Shown piece after piece: positions 22,417 to 34,285 of a stretch of DNA of 64,000 nt (the first letter of the stretch is position 1; each line of letters starts with the position of its first letter). Location: contig CM037462.1 of the NCBI GenBank assembly GCA_021014325.1, positions 19,488,135-19,552,134 on the forward strand. Reading direction: 5' to 3'. A program made the position numbers and the translations under genes. Below the pieces are notes generated by a model that worked only from the letters and a program-made list of their open reading frames with translations, ran no database searches and was not told the DNA's origin. The DNA is from Plazaster borealis. Its lineage: Eukaryota > Echinodermata > Asteroidea > Forcipulatida > Labidiasteridae.

Positions 22417-23309
22417 ATAGACTGTGCAAGACTCGCGCATATAAACGAAAACGAGGGGAAAAACTCGAACGAAGACTATTTTTTTTTCTATGAAATCAAA
22501 TCTTCTTTTTAAAGGCACTGAACACGTTTGGTAATTGTCAAAGACCAGTGTTCCAACAGATGCATAAAATAACAAGCCTGTGAAAATTTGGGCTCAATTG
22601 GTCATCGAAGTTGCAAGAAAATTATGAAAGAAAAAAGACCCTTGTTGTACAAATTTGTGTGCTTTCAGATAGGAATAAAAACTTTTGCAAGAAGTTTTTA
22701 TTATTTTAGTGAGAAATTACCTCTTTCTTAAAAACTACGTTACTTCAGAAGGAGGTCGTTTCCTACAATGTGTTATACTATCAACAGCTCCACGTTGCTT
22801 GTTACCAAGTAAGTATTTATGCTTATTGTTTTGAGTCATTACCAAACGTGATACCTTTAAATTATATTTATACAACATTCTTGAAAATATAAATACCCAT
22901 AGCAAGTTGTTATAAATAAATTTTATAATTTTCGTATAATACCAATAATCTGTTCAAATTAACATATTGAAACAAAATTAAAACTTGGGACGAGGATGCC
23001 TATTGTTAGAAATCCCATCTGCCAATCACGCCAGAATGTGTGCATTCTATTACATAGGTTTAGTGACAACATGACTGTCAGTTTGGTAAAATTCTTAATT
23101 TTCTATAAACGGAGGTCAAGTCCCTTTTTCAGGTTTTCTTTGTTATTTTGTTGAATTGACTTTACTCTCAATATTGTTAATCACTTAGTATTACATATAT
23201 AATTTTCATATTGACAAACAAAACCCCGTCCGCGTAAAACTCCATAATGGTTGGGACCACAATGGTCCTGGAAGTTCAAATAATTATGCGCGAGACTTGC
23301 ACAGTCTAT
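22417..23309. mobile_element. Inverted-repeat element E1, 893 bp, with nested MITE A6
   Basis: Left end ATAGACTGTGCAAGACTCGC, right end GCGAGACTTGCACAGTCTAT. Near the right end is GGGACCACAATGGTCC, which occurs again in E2 and in altered form in E3. The family-A MITE at 22513-22856 sits inside, so E1 was here first. No transposase was found. Confidence 0.75.
22513..22856 (+). mobile_element. TTAA MITE, family A, subfamily 2 (copy A6), nested in E1
   Basis: TTAA at 22509-22512 and 22857-22860. It lacks part of the segment after CCAGTGTTC near the left end, making it shorter than its siblings. GATACCT terminus. Confidence 0.8.
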
Positions 23310-25470
23310 TGGCATTGGTAAAGATACCGTATAGCTAATATATAGCGATGGCGGGTGGGCGTTGCTTTCTATACCTTACGAATGTTGAGGTTGACAATGT
23401 ATTTCACCAGTATTCCCATTGGAACCATGTTCTATTGCTTCAAGTTACTTATTCACAAATCACACTATGGGTTCCTATATGCGCATCACTTTGCCCATTC
23501 TGCATCGCAACAAATTGCAATTACTTCGTGGTATCATATTCTCCAATCAAAATTTTGATATTTTCAGACATCAGGAATATTACATAACAGTTGTCTTTGT
23601 TTTCTTCTTTTGATCAATTCCGAGACTGCCAATTTACGGAACACGTTCCAGCCTGTGGCTCTTTGTTTTCATTTAAATAATCTTCAATGAACCTTTGTTT
23701 CTCATGACGTGTACGAATGTGAATGACCCGAAGGTCTTAAAATAGTGTTCTTTTTACATGCTCGGAGTTTGTTATCGAAGTTCTTAAGGCTTAAAGTGAC
23801 TGAATAATGTAAGAAACTCATTTGGTGACGCAGAATTACTGCTATAGGTTTGCCTTCCCGGCCAGTTGTTGACGCCAATTTAAATGTCATATATATGCAA
23901 ATTGATTAAAGACATCTCTGATTCTTATTTCTCGGTGATTTGAGATCACAAAATCAACATTGCTGTGTACATTTCAGACAGATGTTCACCAATAACGGAT
24001 TGAATAACATAGACTGACACGAATGGAATCCCTCTTTGATTGGGACTGTTCAGAATGCGGTGTTAGTTTCAAGGCAAACTGAATTACCTTGAGCCGATCC
24101 CTCAGAATGAAAAAAACCCCAAACCCAAACCAATCGAGACTTTGTACATTGTGCAAGGCATTTTTTCCCCCAGTGAAGGGCACACTGCGTCAAGTAAAGA
24201 TAGAGGAATTTACGGAACACACAAACTAGTTATAATGTGAGGATTGCAAACCAATTGGTTTAAAATCAGTAAATTCCAAAGTGTTATTTTTGCATGATGG
24301 ACACACGCTTTCCCATTTCATGAGGAAATTGTTCATGTTTTAAAATGAATAAAAAACATTTCACATTGGTTTAAAGTGTTTTACGCAATGGATTGGAACA
24401 ATGTGATTTTTGATTTGACATTGTGGATTTCGATTACTTTCATTTTTGTGCGCATTGGTAAATCAATAATGTCCTAATACTCAGATTTCAATAAAACCTT
24501 TGCCTTGGGCACATTCATTGTACATTAGGCAGTCCATTCAAGGTCAATAAAATCTAGCCATTAAACATGATTAATATTTTATATTCCACTGAGTGGTTTG
24601 ATATTAAAGCCTAATTTTCTAGCAGCATCAAACAGTGTCTGTTTGATGTTCCCAAAGTGGCTCCACAGTAACCGTTTAAGGTCGCAGACGACAACATATA
24701 TGTCTACGAAATAGCCATTTATAAAGAGCAGATACAGTGGCTGATTAATTTCAATCTGAAAGCTCACTGGTTATAAAACGTTCATACCAATCCTCCAGGG
24801 AAATATCACCGTCTTAATTAGCCTACAATAATGGCAGGTTGGCTGGTGGTTTAGAGTAGCCATCTCGGGTCTGGTGTTACCGGCCCGAAATGGGGCCGCA
24901 GTTCCAGAAATTCGCCTTCTGTTATCAGGGGCACGAGGTGGGGCTCCATTTATGGATCGATGACCTGTTGTTGGTTGGTTGTTGTCTCATCATGCGCGGG
25001 GAGGGATGGTTGGGGTGCCTGTAAAGGGTTATACCTAGGAAATCTCTGTTTCTGTGGCACTGCACTACAGTCTGCCTGCTTTACATTCAGGTTATTCGAC
25101 CATTTCCTTGTTCCGGTGTGGGGAGTGCATTGGGATTTTTCAGCGAAACCGAGGTTTTTTAATTGACGTATTCGAAAAAAGTACACTAGGCTATAACATG
25201 ACCGTGCCCCAAATACCTGGCAGAGACATTAACAGTTTGTCTTCGTTGTCATTGTAACGTGATCAAACAAGCTTGATTAGATTTCACAGGTTGGTCGTAC
25301 GGGGTGTTGAAATTTATTGACTCTTCAAAATCTAATAATCATGTACATGATTGTATGTACATGTATTATTCCCCGTGTATACACGAGCTTTGTTAACGTC
25401 GCCGTGTAATGCCTTGACGGTACCAGACTATTTGATCTCTATTATAATTATGCAAGTGCAATAACTCGCA
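23310..25470. other. Intergenic DNA, nothing recognised
   Basis: Three overlapping + ORFs at 23348-23613 occupy all frames and share no family. Other ORFs are short. No repeat copy was recognised in these 2.2 kb. Confidence 0.4.
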
Positions 25471-25474
25471 TTCA

Positions 25475-25875
25475 TACGAAAGCCCATTAGTGCCATCGCA
25501 AATTGTTTGTTTGCAATTATTTTTTGTTTCACGAATCTTGTTTTTTGGAAGTATATGTTTTGTGAATCTTGTTTTTTTGGAAGTATATATTTGGAGAGTC
25601 TTGTTTTTCGGAAGTCTGTAGGCCTATTTGGCGAGGCTTGTTTTTTTGGAAGTCTATATTTAGCAATTCTTGTTTTTTGGAAGTCTATAATTAGCAATTC
25701 TTGTTTTTTGGAAGTATGTACTTGGCGAGTCTATGCTTAAAAAACCCCAAGAATTGCTAAATATAGATTTCCAAAAAACAAGACTCGCCAAACATATACT
25801 TGCAAAAAACAAGATTCGTGAAACATCTTGCAAAAAATCAATTTATACTTGCGATGGCACTAAAGGGCTTTCGTA
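25475..25875. mobile_element. Second foldback element, 401 bp, with ~32-bp internal repeats
   Basis: The ends TACGAAAGCCC and GGGCTTTCGTA are inverted and continue inward through TTAGTGCCATCGCAA. Between them about seven units of TCTTGTTTTTTGGAAGTATA type run in one direction (about 25537-25735). Fewer inverted units run the other way (about 25745-25830). The architecture is that of the 16-kb foldback, but the sequence is unrelated. ORFs rich in QKTRFSKYI are by-products. Confidence 0.75.
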
Positions 25876-25942
25876 ACTTCAAACTATAATTTGTCTATTT
25901 TGTCTTCATTGAGAAATCGCCTAATAACACAATGCCGGACGG

Positions 25943-26160
25943 TTATTTCAAGGTAAGGGCTACACTGTCACCAGGGGCACGTTGCTGTATACCTACTGGG
26001 GCTGAAACAGGGTTACCCCTGTCACAGTCTGTAAGGATGTAGGCATGGGTATCATCCACTAAGAGCCTGGCTGCATGGTAGAGCAGAATGCACAACCTTC
26101 CCAACGAAGCAATATTATGGTTAAGTGCCTTGCTGAAGGGCACAAGTGTCATGACTGGGA
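25943..26160 (-). mobile_element. SINE body fragment, minus strand
   Basis: On the minus strand CCAGTCATGACACTTGTGCC followed by CAGCAAGGCACTTAACCATA parallels the region after the tRNA head in the 12186-12592 SINE. The tRNA head itself is not recognisable, so this is a diverged or 5'-truncated relative. Confidence 0.5.
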
Positions 26161-26369
26161 AAAGGAAAAAGCTGCACCAAGTTCATTGTTCTTAACGTCA
26201 CGGTGACGTATAGTATACTCATCAACTTTTAGATTAATGGCAGTTTTCACTGATGCTTGTTGAGTGTCTGTTAAAAGGTGACAATGGGGGGGGGGGAGTC
26301 GGGTATCAACCTCGCTGAATTAGCTGAGCATAAGAGGAAAAGCGGGGACATCTTACATTGTGCCTATAG

Positions 26370-27058
26370 GCTGTTACACTTTGTAACATTACTAAGCACT
26401 CGAAAGTGTTGCGATTAAGATTAGAAACGGTATACCAGCCAAAACTCAAGTGTTAAATCCAACTTTATAAATGTTAAATTCAACACTTTCTAAGTTTAAA
26501 GTGTTGAATCAACAATGAAAGTGTTGTCACTGACCGAACAAGTGTTAAAACATGTGTGGGCGATTCCAACACTTGTTAAAGTGTTACAAAGGTGTTGGGT
26601 TTCAACACTTCGAAAATGTTGAAACAACCATTTTATAACCCTTTTGCCAATTGGATAGTGTTGGTAATAAAGTGCTGGGAACCCTTCTCAAAATGTTAAA
26701 ACAAATTAGATTACCCTTCCACCATTTGGATTATGTTGGGATTCAACCCTTTTGAAAGTGTTGAAATGGTACACATTAATATCCATCCTATATAAACTGC
26801 ATGTAAAGATCAATTACACAAGACAAAATATCTGTGAGAGGAAGGTCGAGCCCTCAGTGCGCGTCATTCGTCATACTGCGCATGCGCTTATGCAGAAAAG
26901 TCGATTAACACTTACAAATTGTTAAATGACGCGTCGTGTATTTGTTTGATTTAACATTAATAACAGTTGGACTCACACTTTCCAACATTTTAAATGTTGT
27001 TTGGGCAGTAACACTTCGAAAATGTTAAAATAAAACACTTTAGTTTTTAGAGTGTAAT
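26370..27058. repeat. GTGTTAAA/TTCAACAC-rich repeat element, ~690 bp
   Basis: Many copies of AAGTGTT, GTGTTGAA and their complements in both orientations fill the interval (for example TTTCAACACTTCGAAAATGT). The outer edges read TTACACTTTG and AGAGTGTAAT, which are approximate inverses. Probably a short-repeat-built MITE, but the boundaries are not secured by a target duplication. Confidence 0.5.
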
Positions 27059-28040
27059 AATGCTGGTAACTTGCTAATTGCCAAGCATGTCATTTTGATA
27101 TATGCAATAATTTCTGCTTAACATCTTCATGGAATTTGCAATACTGTTTGTTGTATGACCCGTTCGGCGGTGGTCAGACTCCAATTTCATTGAAATGTGA
27201 AAAGTTATTGTGCTGAGAAACGTTCAAGTCATACGTTATGTTGATGCTGGAAATACATTCATAATATACCGTACTCCCTAGTGGAAATGGATTATCGTTA
27301 TACTGTGAAGTCCTCTTACGTATTCCTTCCCTCTTTTATTCCATGAAATATGGATGACTTTGAGTTGGAAAGAATTGAAGAATTATTCAGGTTGCATCTC
27401 TTTTGATCCAAACATGTGTCACTCTCCACAAATTCAAATCGAATTCTGCTTGGATTTAAAATGTCATTAAACTGTTATTTGTTGTCGAATTGTTAAGGGG
27501 TCAAAGGTGAGGATCGCAAAGGGTGATCATATGACCATTTTAGTCAGGCCCTTTATAGGATCAGGTGGGGGCTTTTTAGAGGGTACGCCCACTTTCTTGT
27601 CTTTGCATATAGTCTTTTATCATCTCTCTGTCTGTAAACTAATGGTTTAGCCTTAATGAACTAAAAACAGTTTCTGTATGAAAATATATTATTTGAAAAG
27701 CGACACCGAAACAAATGAATAAATAAAATAAACCAATTTAATAAATTAGCATGCATTTATATGAACTAACATCGAGGCTGTAAATATGCTCGTAGTTAAC
27801 AACAACACACGGGTTGTTAGTATTGTATCTATGAATGCAAACATCTGTCTAAATAACAATAATAACGTCTACAAGGATAAGTGCTGTAGATTGTCACTCG
27901 TTTAACAATTATTGACCTCATCGAGTCATCACTGATCAACAACTTCATTCTGCAATCCACATCAATAGTGATGGTAATTTATGTGTGACTAATCTAGTGT
28001 AGGCTATAAATATTGAATCTAAACGGTAGATAATGGACAC
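27059..28040. other. Intergenic DNA, nothing recognised
   Basis: No ORF, RNA gene or repeat copy was recognised. Confidence 0.45.
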
Positions 28041-28044
28041 TTAA

Positions 28045-28412
28045 AGGCACTGAACACGTTTGGTAATTGTCAAAGACCAGTGTTCTCACTTGGTGTATCC
28101 CAACATATGCATAACATAACAAGCCTGTGAAAATTTGGGCTCAATTGTTCATCGAAGTTGCAAGAAAATGATGAAAGAAAAAACACCCTTGTTGTAAAAA
28201 TTTGTGTGCTTTCAGATAGGAATAAAAACCTCTTGCAAGAAGTATTTTATTATTTTAGTGAGAAATTACCTCTTTCTCAAAAACTACGTTAATTCAGAGG
28301 GATTCGTTTCCTACAATGTTTTATACTATCAACAGCTCTCCGTTGCTTGTTAATAAGTAAGATTTTATGCTAATATTTTGTTTTGAGTCATGACCAAACG
28401 TGTACGATACCT
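28045..28412 (+). mobile_element. TTAA MITE, family A, subfamily 2 (copy A7)
   Basis: TTAA at 28041-28044 and 28413-28416. TTTCCTACAATG and CGATACCT marks are present. Confidence 0.8.
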
Positions 28413-28416
28413 TTAA

Positions 28417-28887
28417 GTCATCTTGACATCACGAATAAATCTAATACGCATCGTGGGGACTGTCAGCCTTTTACCTTTAACAGAAAATAGGATTGGGAAA
28501 AAAAATAAAAATTAAAAGCATGTTCAATCCGGAAGCTGACTGATTTTCTTCACACCACTAGCAAAGCAATTATTTCCTTTTCTGATTTTGTTGTTGAGAA
28601 AACTGCTTTTAAAGACCTAAAAAAATGCAGCAGAACCACCGGAAATATGAACCGTTTTTGTTGTTCTTTTTGGTTGTGTGGTTGGTTTGGACGGAATGTG
28701 CTTTTATACAAAAACCGATGATGTGTATGTAATCCCTACTGAAGCCCGGTTCATCTCACGTACAAGCGAATGCGAAGCGATTTTGGGTGACTTTCGGGGG
28801 GGGGCTTTTTTCAATTGCGACGCAAGAAAATTTGCTTCCCTTTCGCAACTCGTTTGAAGTATGAAGAATGGTTATTGTCCGGGATCT
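28417..28887. other. Intergenic DNA, nothing recognised
   Basis: A G run near 28797-28805 is the only notable feature. Confidence 0.4.
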
Positions 28888-29049
28888 GGGGTCGATTTCA
28901 CAAAACTCTTCCTAACTTAGGACTAGTCCTAGGCAATGCTAAGAGATAGGACTAGTCATAAGTACTGGTCCTAACTTAAGACTAGTCCTATCTCTTAGCA
29001 TTGCCTAGGACTAGTCCTAAGTTAGGAAGAGTTTTGTGAAATCGACCCC
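28888..29049. mobile_element. Near-perfect palindromic MITE, 162 bp, copy 1
   Basis: GGGGTCGATTTCACAAAACT begins the left arm and its reverse complement ends the right arm. The inner arms hold GGACTAGTCCTAGGCAATGC and CTAAGAGATAGGACTAGTC, mirrored after a short centre. Nearly the whole element pairs with itself. Copy 2 is at 46042-46208. Confidence 0.8.
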
Positions 29050-29193
29050 TGGGCTCCCAACCGATTTCATTCATTTGCAGATGTGATTCGTATTGTTACA
29101 TCACACCATAGAGGTAGGGTCGCATGACTGTGCAAGTCTTGCCCGTCTTTGAAAGTTGGAACTCGTGAAAAATTATTTCCATCACGATATTAA

Positions 29194-29559
29194 AGGCACT
29201 GAACACTTTTGGAAATTGTCAAAGACCAGTGTTCTCACTTGGTGTATCCCAACATATGCATAAAATAACAAGCCTGTGAAAATTTGGGCTCAATTGGTCA
29301 TCGAAGTTGCAAGAAAATGATGAAAGAAAAAGCACCCTTGTTGTACAAATTTGTGTGCTTTCAGATAGGAATAAAAAACTTCTTGAAAGAAGTGTTTATT
29401 ATTTTAGTGAGAAATTACCTCTTTCTCAAAAACTACGTTACTTCAGAGGGAGTCGTTTCCTACAAAGTTTTATACTATCAACAGCTCTCCGTTGCTTGTT
29501 ACCAAGTAATTTGTATGCTAATATTTGTTTTGATTTATTACCAAACGTTTACGATACCT
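29194..29559 (+). mobile_element. TTAA MITE, family A, subfamily 2 (copy A8)
   Basis: TTAA at 29190-29193 and 29560-29563; GATACCT terminus. Two ORFs (29284-29571 and 29307-29714) read through the element and are artefacts. Confidence 0.8.
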
Positions 29560-29563
29560 TTAA

Positions 29564-31305
29564 AGCAATAATTATGTGGCGAACTAGATTAGCGGTATGC
29601 TGGGAGAAGAAATTTCAAATAAATGTTCGAGAACTTGCGAAACTTTCGCGGTCTTTGAAACAAAAGCACTTAACAAACCTGACTCGGCACAAAGCATGCA
29701 AACATCGCAAATAATAGTTTTACGAAACTACGACAAAATGTACAAAATCGCAATTGGCAGGTATGATTTGCGATGTCTCTCCGCGGCCACCGTAGTACAG
29801 TCCTGTGACTTTCAATACGCACTTTGTCCAAGGTTGTGGCCTGGCAACGTTAATCAATTCCAATATGCAAGAGAAAACCGCGTTGCCATAATCTTCCTAA
29901 ACTTATAGTGTTTGTTGCTCATACTTCACTGCGTTGTCAGAATAATAGCGAAAAAACGATCTGCTCTTTTTGGGTGGAAAGTGAATTATAACGTATAACG
30001 TTTTGGGTTGCTGTAGTTCTTTCTTTAAAGTCAGAATTCTATCTAATAAAAACTCGGCGCCTTAGACGGAACCGATTGATATGAAAATAACTGAACCTCA
30101 TTGACAATGACGTCTCCACAATGTTCACACTGACTTGCAAAATACTGCAGTAAATTGAATAGTCTTCAAACACTAATCTACCATTTTATTTTTGGAATTT
30201 GAATCCGGGTACAATACGCAGGCAATTCCAGCACAGTGCTCTCTACTCGTGTAGGCCCTACATTTCCCAATCGTTGTCTAAAATGCTGCCCTCTTTCCTA
30301 CCAAAATTCCTCCAACTTATTGGAATTTTGTAGATTTTTTGTCCATGATGTAAAGGAACTAAAACAAAAGAAGATTACTCGGACGTTACTTGGGCGTTCA
30401 TTGCCTGACGAATATGACTGGAAAACCAAACACTGGTTACAAAAACTACCAAAAGTACAAATAAATGCACACATAAATTTACCCAGTAATTATCCCGTTA
30501 GTTTGTATGGAATCGTCAGTTACAAGCTAAGTACACAGTCAAAGAGAATCTACATAAAGGCACAACTTTCGGTTAAAAAAATGTGATGTCACTCCTAATG
30601 CCACATATGCAACAAAAAGTAAAGAAACGCTGAAATTCGCAGTTGCTATGGTTTCATTGCCATGCCCCTCCATCCTCCTCCCCCAAGACAAAACCAAAAC
30701 CAAACAAACAAACAAACAAACAAACAGCCAACACCCCAACAAACAAAGCCCCAAAACATTCGCACGCGAGTTTCCTCTCTTCCCGGATACAAAAAGGTTT
30801 ATGCAAGTCTCCCAGGAAATTTTATTCCGAGATTATGTGCGTTGAAATATTGACCTCTAATCGTATTTCGTTTCCCAGTCACCGTCAACAATGTTCGCTC
30901 TACAGCACATCGTGGACAGCTTTTTGCTACTGCGAATAACAAAGAAATTCAATCCACGTTCAATCCCCGAAGATGACAATACGGAATCGATAACCAATAT
31001 GGTACAGGTTTCACAAACTCCTAACCCTAGGGACCTTAATTATTGATAGATTGACTTCAGATCAAATTGGCGTATCCTGGAGGATGCTTGTGATGATGTT
31101 CCCATAGGACCCTTATGAATTGACATGCGATGAAAACAAATAATAAATAGTAATACACCGATTGTGGGACCAATGTTTACTTGTTATACGTCATCGTAGC
31201 TGATGGCAAAGACGTGCAAAGACCCATCCATACACCAAGAGTTGGCTTTAGTTTTATTTGTAGAAATAATAACCCAGTTGCTAAGCCCTTTTTATTAAAG
31301 TTGTA
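29564..31305. other. Intergenic DNA with an unassigned 116-residue ORF
   Basis: The ORF at 30236-30586 (+) is rich in K, L and S with no domain, and there is no convincing splice or promoter context. A (CAAA)n-type tract lies near 30700-30725 and generates overlapping ORFs on both strands. Confidence 0.4.
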
Positions 31306-31888
31306 CAGTGGCGTAACTAAGGGGGGGGGGACGTGCCCACTCAATTGATGTTCGGGTGCCCCCCCCCCCCATTTGAAATCTGGACCCCTGTGATTCGAAA
31401 TCTCCAAAGTAAAATGTCACATCGATAATTTCGATGTTTTTAAAACTATTTTTCCATTTACATGCAGAAAATATAATTTGTTTACACTCACGCCAGATTA
31501 TTTTATACAAAATAGTAAGTTACATAAAAAAAGGCGATGAAAGGGACTTGTTCAGGCCCGTAACCAGGATTATTTGTTACATTTTTTGTTTTTTTTGTTG
31601 GGGGGGGGGGGGGCGAATATGAAAGAAAATGTACATCGGCGCGTTAGTGCTGCCCGTCACGTATGCGAATCAGGAGGGAGTGGGAGGAGGATGTGCCCCC
31701 TCTCAGAAGTTCGAAATTTTGTAAAAAAGAATTCCCGATTCAAGCCATTTGGTGCACCATTTTTGCACAATGATAATGGCTATAATATCTGAAACAACTC
31801 AATTACAGCTTTGTATCAATATTATTTCTGCATATTGAATGCTCACACGGCGTATGCCACCCATTGCGTCCTCTATTTACATCTTACC
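31306..31888 (-). mobile_element. Truncated copy of the CAGTGGCGTAAC hAT-like family (F2)
   Basis: It begins CAGTGGCGTAACTAAGG with G and C runs. It then carries, inverted relative to F1, the stretch from a GGGGGCGAATATGAAAG block to GCGTCCTCTATTTACATC. The other terminus is missing at the right, where unrelated sequence begins. Confidence 0.7.
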
Positions 31889-31944
31889 AGTCGGACGACG
31901 ATGTAGCCACCCTCGCCCCGGTATGCAACGAACGAGTCCAACCT

Positions 31945-32221
31945 GGGCCCAATTTCATAGAGCTGCTTAACAGTCGATTCTGTGCTTACGTACGAGTTTC
32001 TATTTCATAGCGCTGCTAACCGTAAGCACACGAAAAGGCATGCTGACCTTCCGATGCTTACTGCACGAAAATGAATGACGTAACAATGCAAAACCATTGT
32101 GAACGTGCAAGATGGCTGCCGTATTTTCTTGCTAACCTGTGAAATACGCTTAAGCACATTTTTCTGCTACAGTTAGCACGAGCATTTGCTTACCGTTAAG
32201 CAGCTCTATGAAATTGGGCCC
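31945..32221. mobile_element. GGGCCCAATTTCATAGAGCTG MITE, copy 2
   Basis: Ends GGGCCCAATTTCATAGAGCT and AGCTCTATGAAATTGGGCCC are exact inverses. The interior holds mirrored GTAAGCA blocks. It abuts the next copy. Confidence 0.8.
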
Positions 32222-32222
32222 T

Positions 32223-32409
32223 GGGCCCAGTTTCATAGAGCTGCTTAAGCACAAAAAGTAGCTAAGCACAACAAAATTATGCTTACCAGCTTACCGGCCA
32301 AAATAACATCTCACATGTGCTACCTGTGGCTGGTATCCCGCTTATTTTTGCTAAGCAGAAATTGTTTAAGCAGTATTTTCTGCTTAAGCAGCTCTATGAA
32401 ATTGGGCCC
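32223..32409. mobile_element. GGGCCCAATTTCATAGAGCTG MITE, copy 3, adjacent
   Basis: GGGCCCAGTTTCATAGAGCT at the left and AGCTCTATGAAATTGGGCCC at the right. Only one base separates it from copy 2, the junction reading GGGCCCTGGGCCC. Confidence 0.8.
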
Positions 32410-32841
32410 TGGGCTATAGCACCCGGTCGTTTGTTATAATGTAAATTACTGTAATACATGGTAAAGAGTGTTGGAAAGGTGAGCGTTCGGCTTTGCGGTA
32501 TTTCAAATAGACAAAGGAATCATACAATTTTGGAAAGTCTTTTCTTTTGGATGATTTCAGCTTCAAATTGTGACATTCTTGCGTTGAAAAGTGTGTGATC
32601 GCGGTCGTCCGTGTGAGCACCACATCGTGAACATAACGTTCCTTGTAGAATTTACAAATCTTGCTGGAACTCTTCTTACAGTTTTTTCAACCACTCCGGT
32701 AAGGTGTATTAAGATTCTACCTACATGGTTACAAACTCTGGAATATTCTTCACATACCAGTATTTCAGGACAAAAAAGTCTCGATCAAATTAACAAATGC
32801 AACAATTATCATGTACTTTACAACAACGGTATACTTTCCTC
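32410..32841. other. Intergenic DNA, nothing recognised
   Basis: A 91-residue ORF at 32591-32866 runs into the LINE tail and matches nothing I know. Confidence 0.4.
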
Positions 32842-34245
32842 GATTCAATTCAATTCAATTCAATAAACATTTATTTGGGTATTGCCCTCACATGATATAA
32901 TACATCATCATTGGTGTTTCATAAATATTAACAGTGACAGTTATAAACAGTAGCCAAAATTATTAATAAGTCAGAAGGGCAAAACTTAGGATTGGGTGAA
33001 GCCTTGGCTTTTGTACCCTAACCTATTGACATACTAACACAGCATAAGACTCACAAAGACAAGGGACTACAAGGACAAACGAACAAATGTAGGTGAACCA
33101 GCAATATACCAAAAAGCAAGCCATCATTGAACTGACTCATACTATTAAAGTCATAAAATAATTGTAATGAATATGCATTGAGTAGTAGTTGTTTTAGTTT
33201 TTTTGAAAATATAGGTAGAGTGATTGCAGATTTAACAGAACCATCTAAATTATTCCAGTATGAAACACCACGTTGAACAAGGCTGTTTTTATACATTGAG
33301 GTTCGGTTGCGAGAAACAAAGAGATTTTTCTTTGAAGTGCTTCGAGTTTTGTATGAATGAATGCTAGTAGTTAGAGTAAAAAATGAGCTAAAACAAGGTG
33401 GTAATGCATTACTCATGTACTTGTACATAAATTTACCTAGTTTCAAATGATAAAGATCATTAAATTTTAACAATTTAAGATTACAAAATAATGCAGCAGT
33501 ATGATCAAGAAAACCAGCGTTAGAAATTATCCTAACAGCTCGCTTTTGTAAAGTAAGAAGCCTATTACATTGTGTAGATAAACCACCCCAAGTAAGAATT
33601 GAGTAACTTAAATAGGGAAGAACAAAACAATTATGTAAAGTTAATAAGACGTGGCTTGGTAAACATTTCTTTAGACGATTAATTATACCAATATTCTTTG
33701 ATATTTTACTCGCAACATCATTAATATGACCTTTCCAAGACAATTTTCATCAATTCTTATACCAAGAAATTTAGTACTTGTTACTCTTTGTAGGTCAGTT
33801 CCATTTAAGATTAAAGACACAGGTTGGATATATTTACGTTGTCTTGGACAAAATATCATATAATTTGTTTTGAGTAGATTAATACACAGTTTATTAGCAA
33901 CAAGCCACGTACTTATTTTTACCATTTCAGCGTTAAGGTTAAGAATAGCTGTATCTACATTTCTGTGGCTGTATACTAAACTTGTATCATCGGCAAAAAG
34001 ACAAAATGATATAATTTCGGATGTGTTACAGATATCATTAATATAAATAATAAAAAGAAGAGGACCCAAAACAGAACCCTGAGGTACTCCACAAGAAATA
34101 GTTTTTTCAGATGAATGGACAGAATTATATGAAACAAACTGTTTTCTATTAGATAAATAGCTTTTGAACCACTCCAAGGTACTCCACGGATTCCATAATG
34201 CTCTAGTTTACATATGGAGGACGCCTTGTTTGTTGATGTTTGAGA
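32842..34245 (-). mobile_element. 5'-truncated LINE with broken reverse transcriptase
   Basis: The minus-strand frames carry the palm of a non-LTR reverse transcriptase: YGIRG then WFKSYLSNR near 34150-34200, the GVPQGSVLGPLLF block, and the catalytic FADDT block near 33990. The thumb and C-terminal part (33051-33743) includes KRAVRII and a VSYWNNLDGSVK segment, as in CR1/L2/Jockey-type proteins. Two one-base losses break it, near 34180 and near 33743. The endonuclease is absent and the element stops near 34245. The 3' end has an AATAAA context and a (TTGAA)n pentanucleotide tail (32842-32864 on the plus strand). Confidence 0.9.
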
Positions 34246-34285
34246 CTCACTATAGGTCACGTGACATTGGTCTTGCAATCGGTCT

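Noticed and set aside
25428..25740. Repetitive ORF with QKTRFSKYI-type units, possibly a repeat protein
   Set aside because: It follows the ~32-bp tandem repeat of the foldback element and has an equally open counterpart on the other strand.
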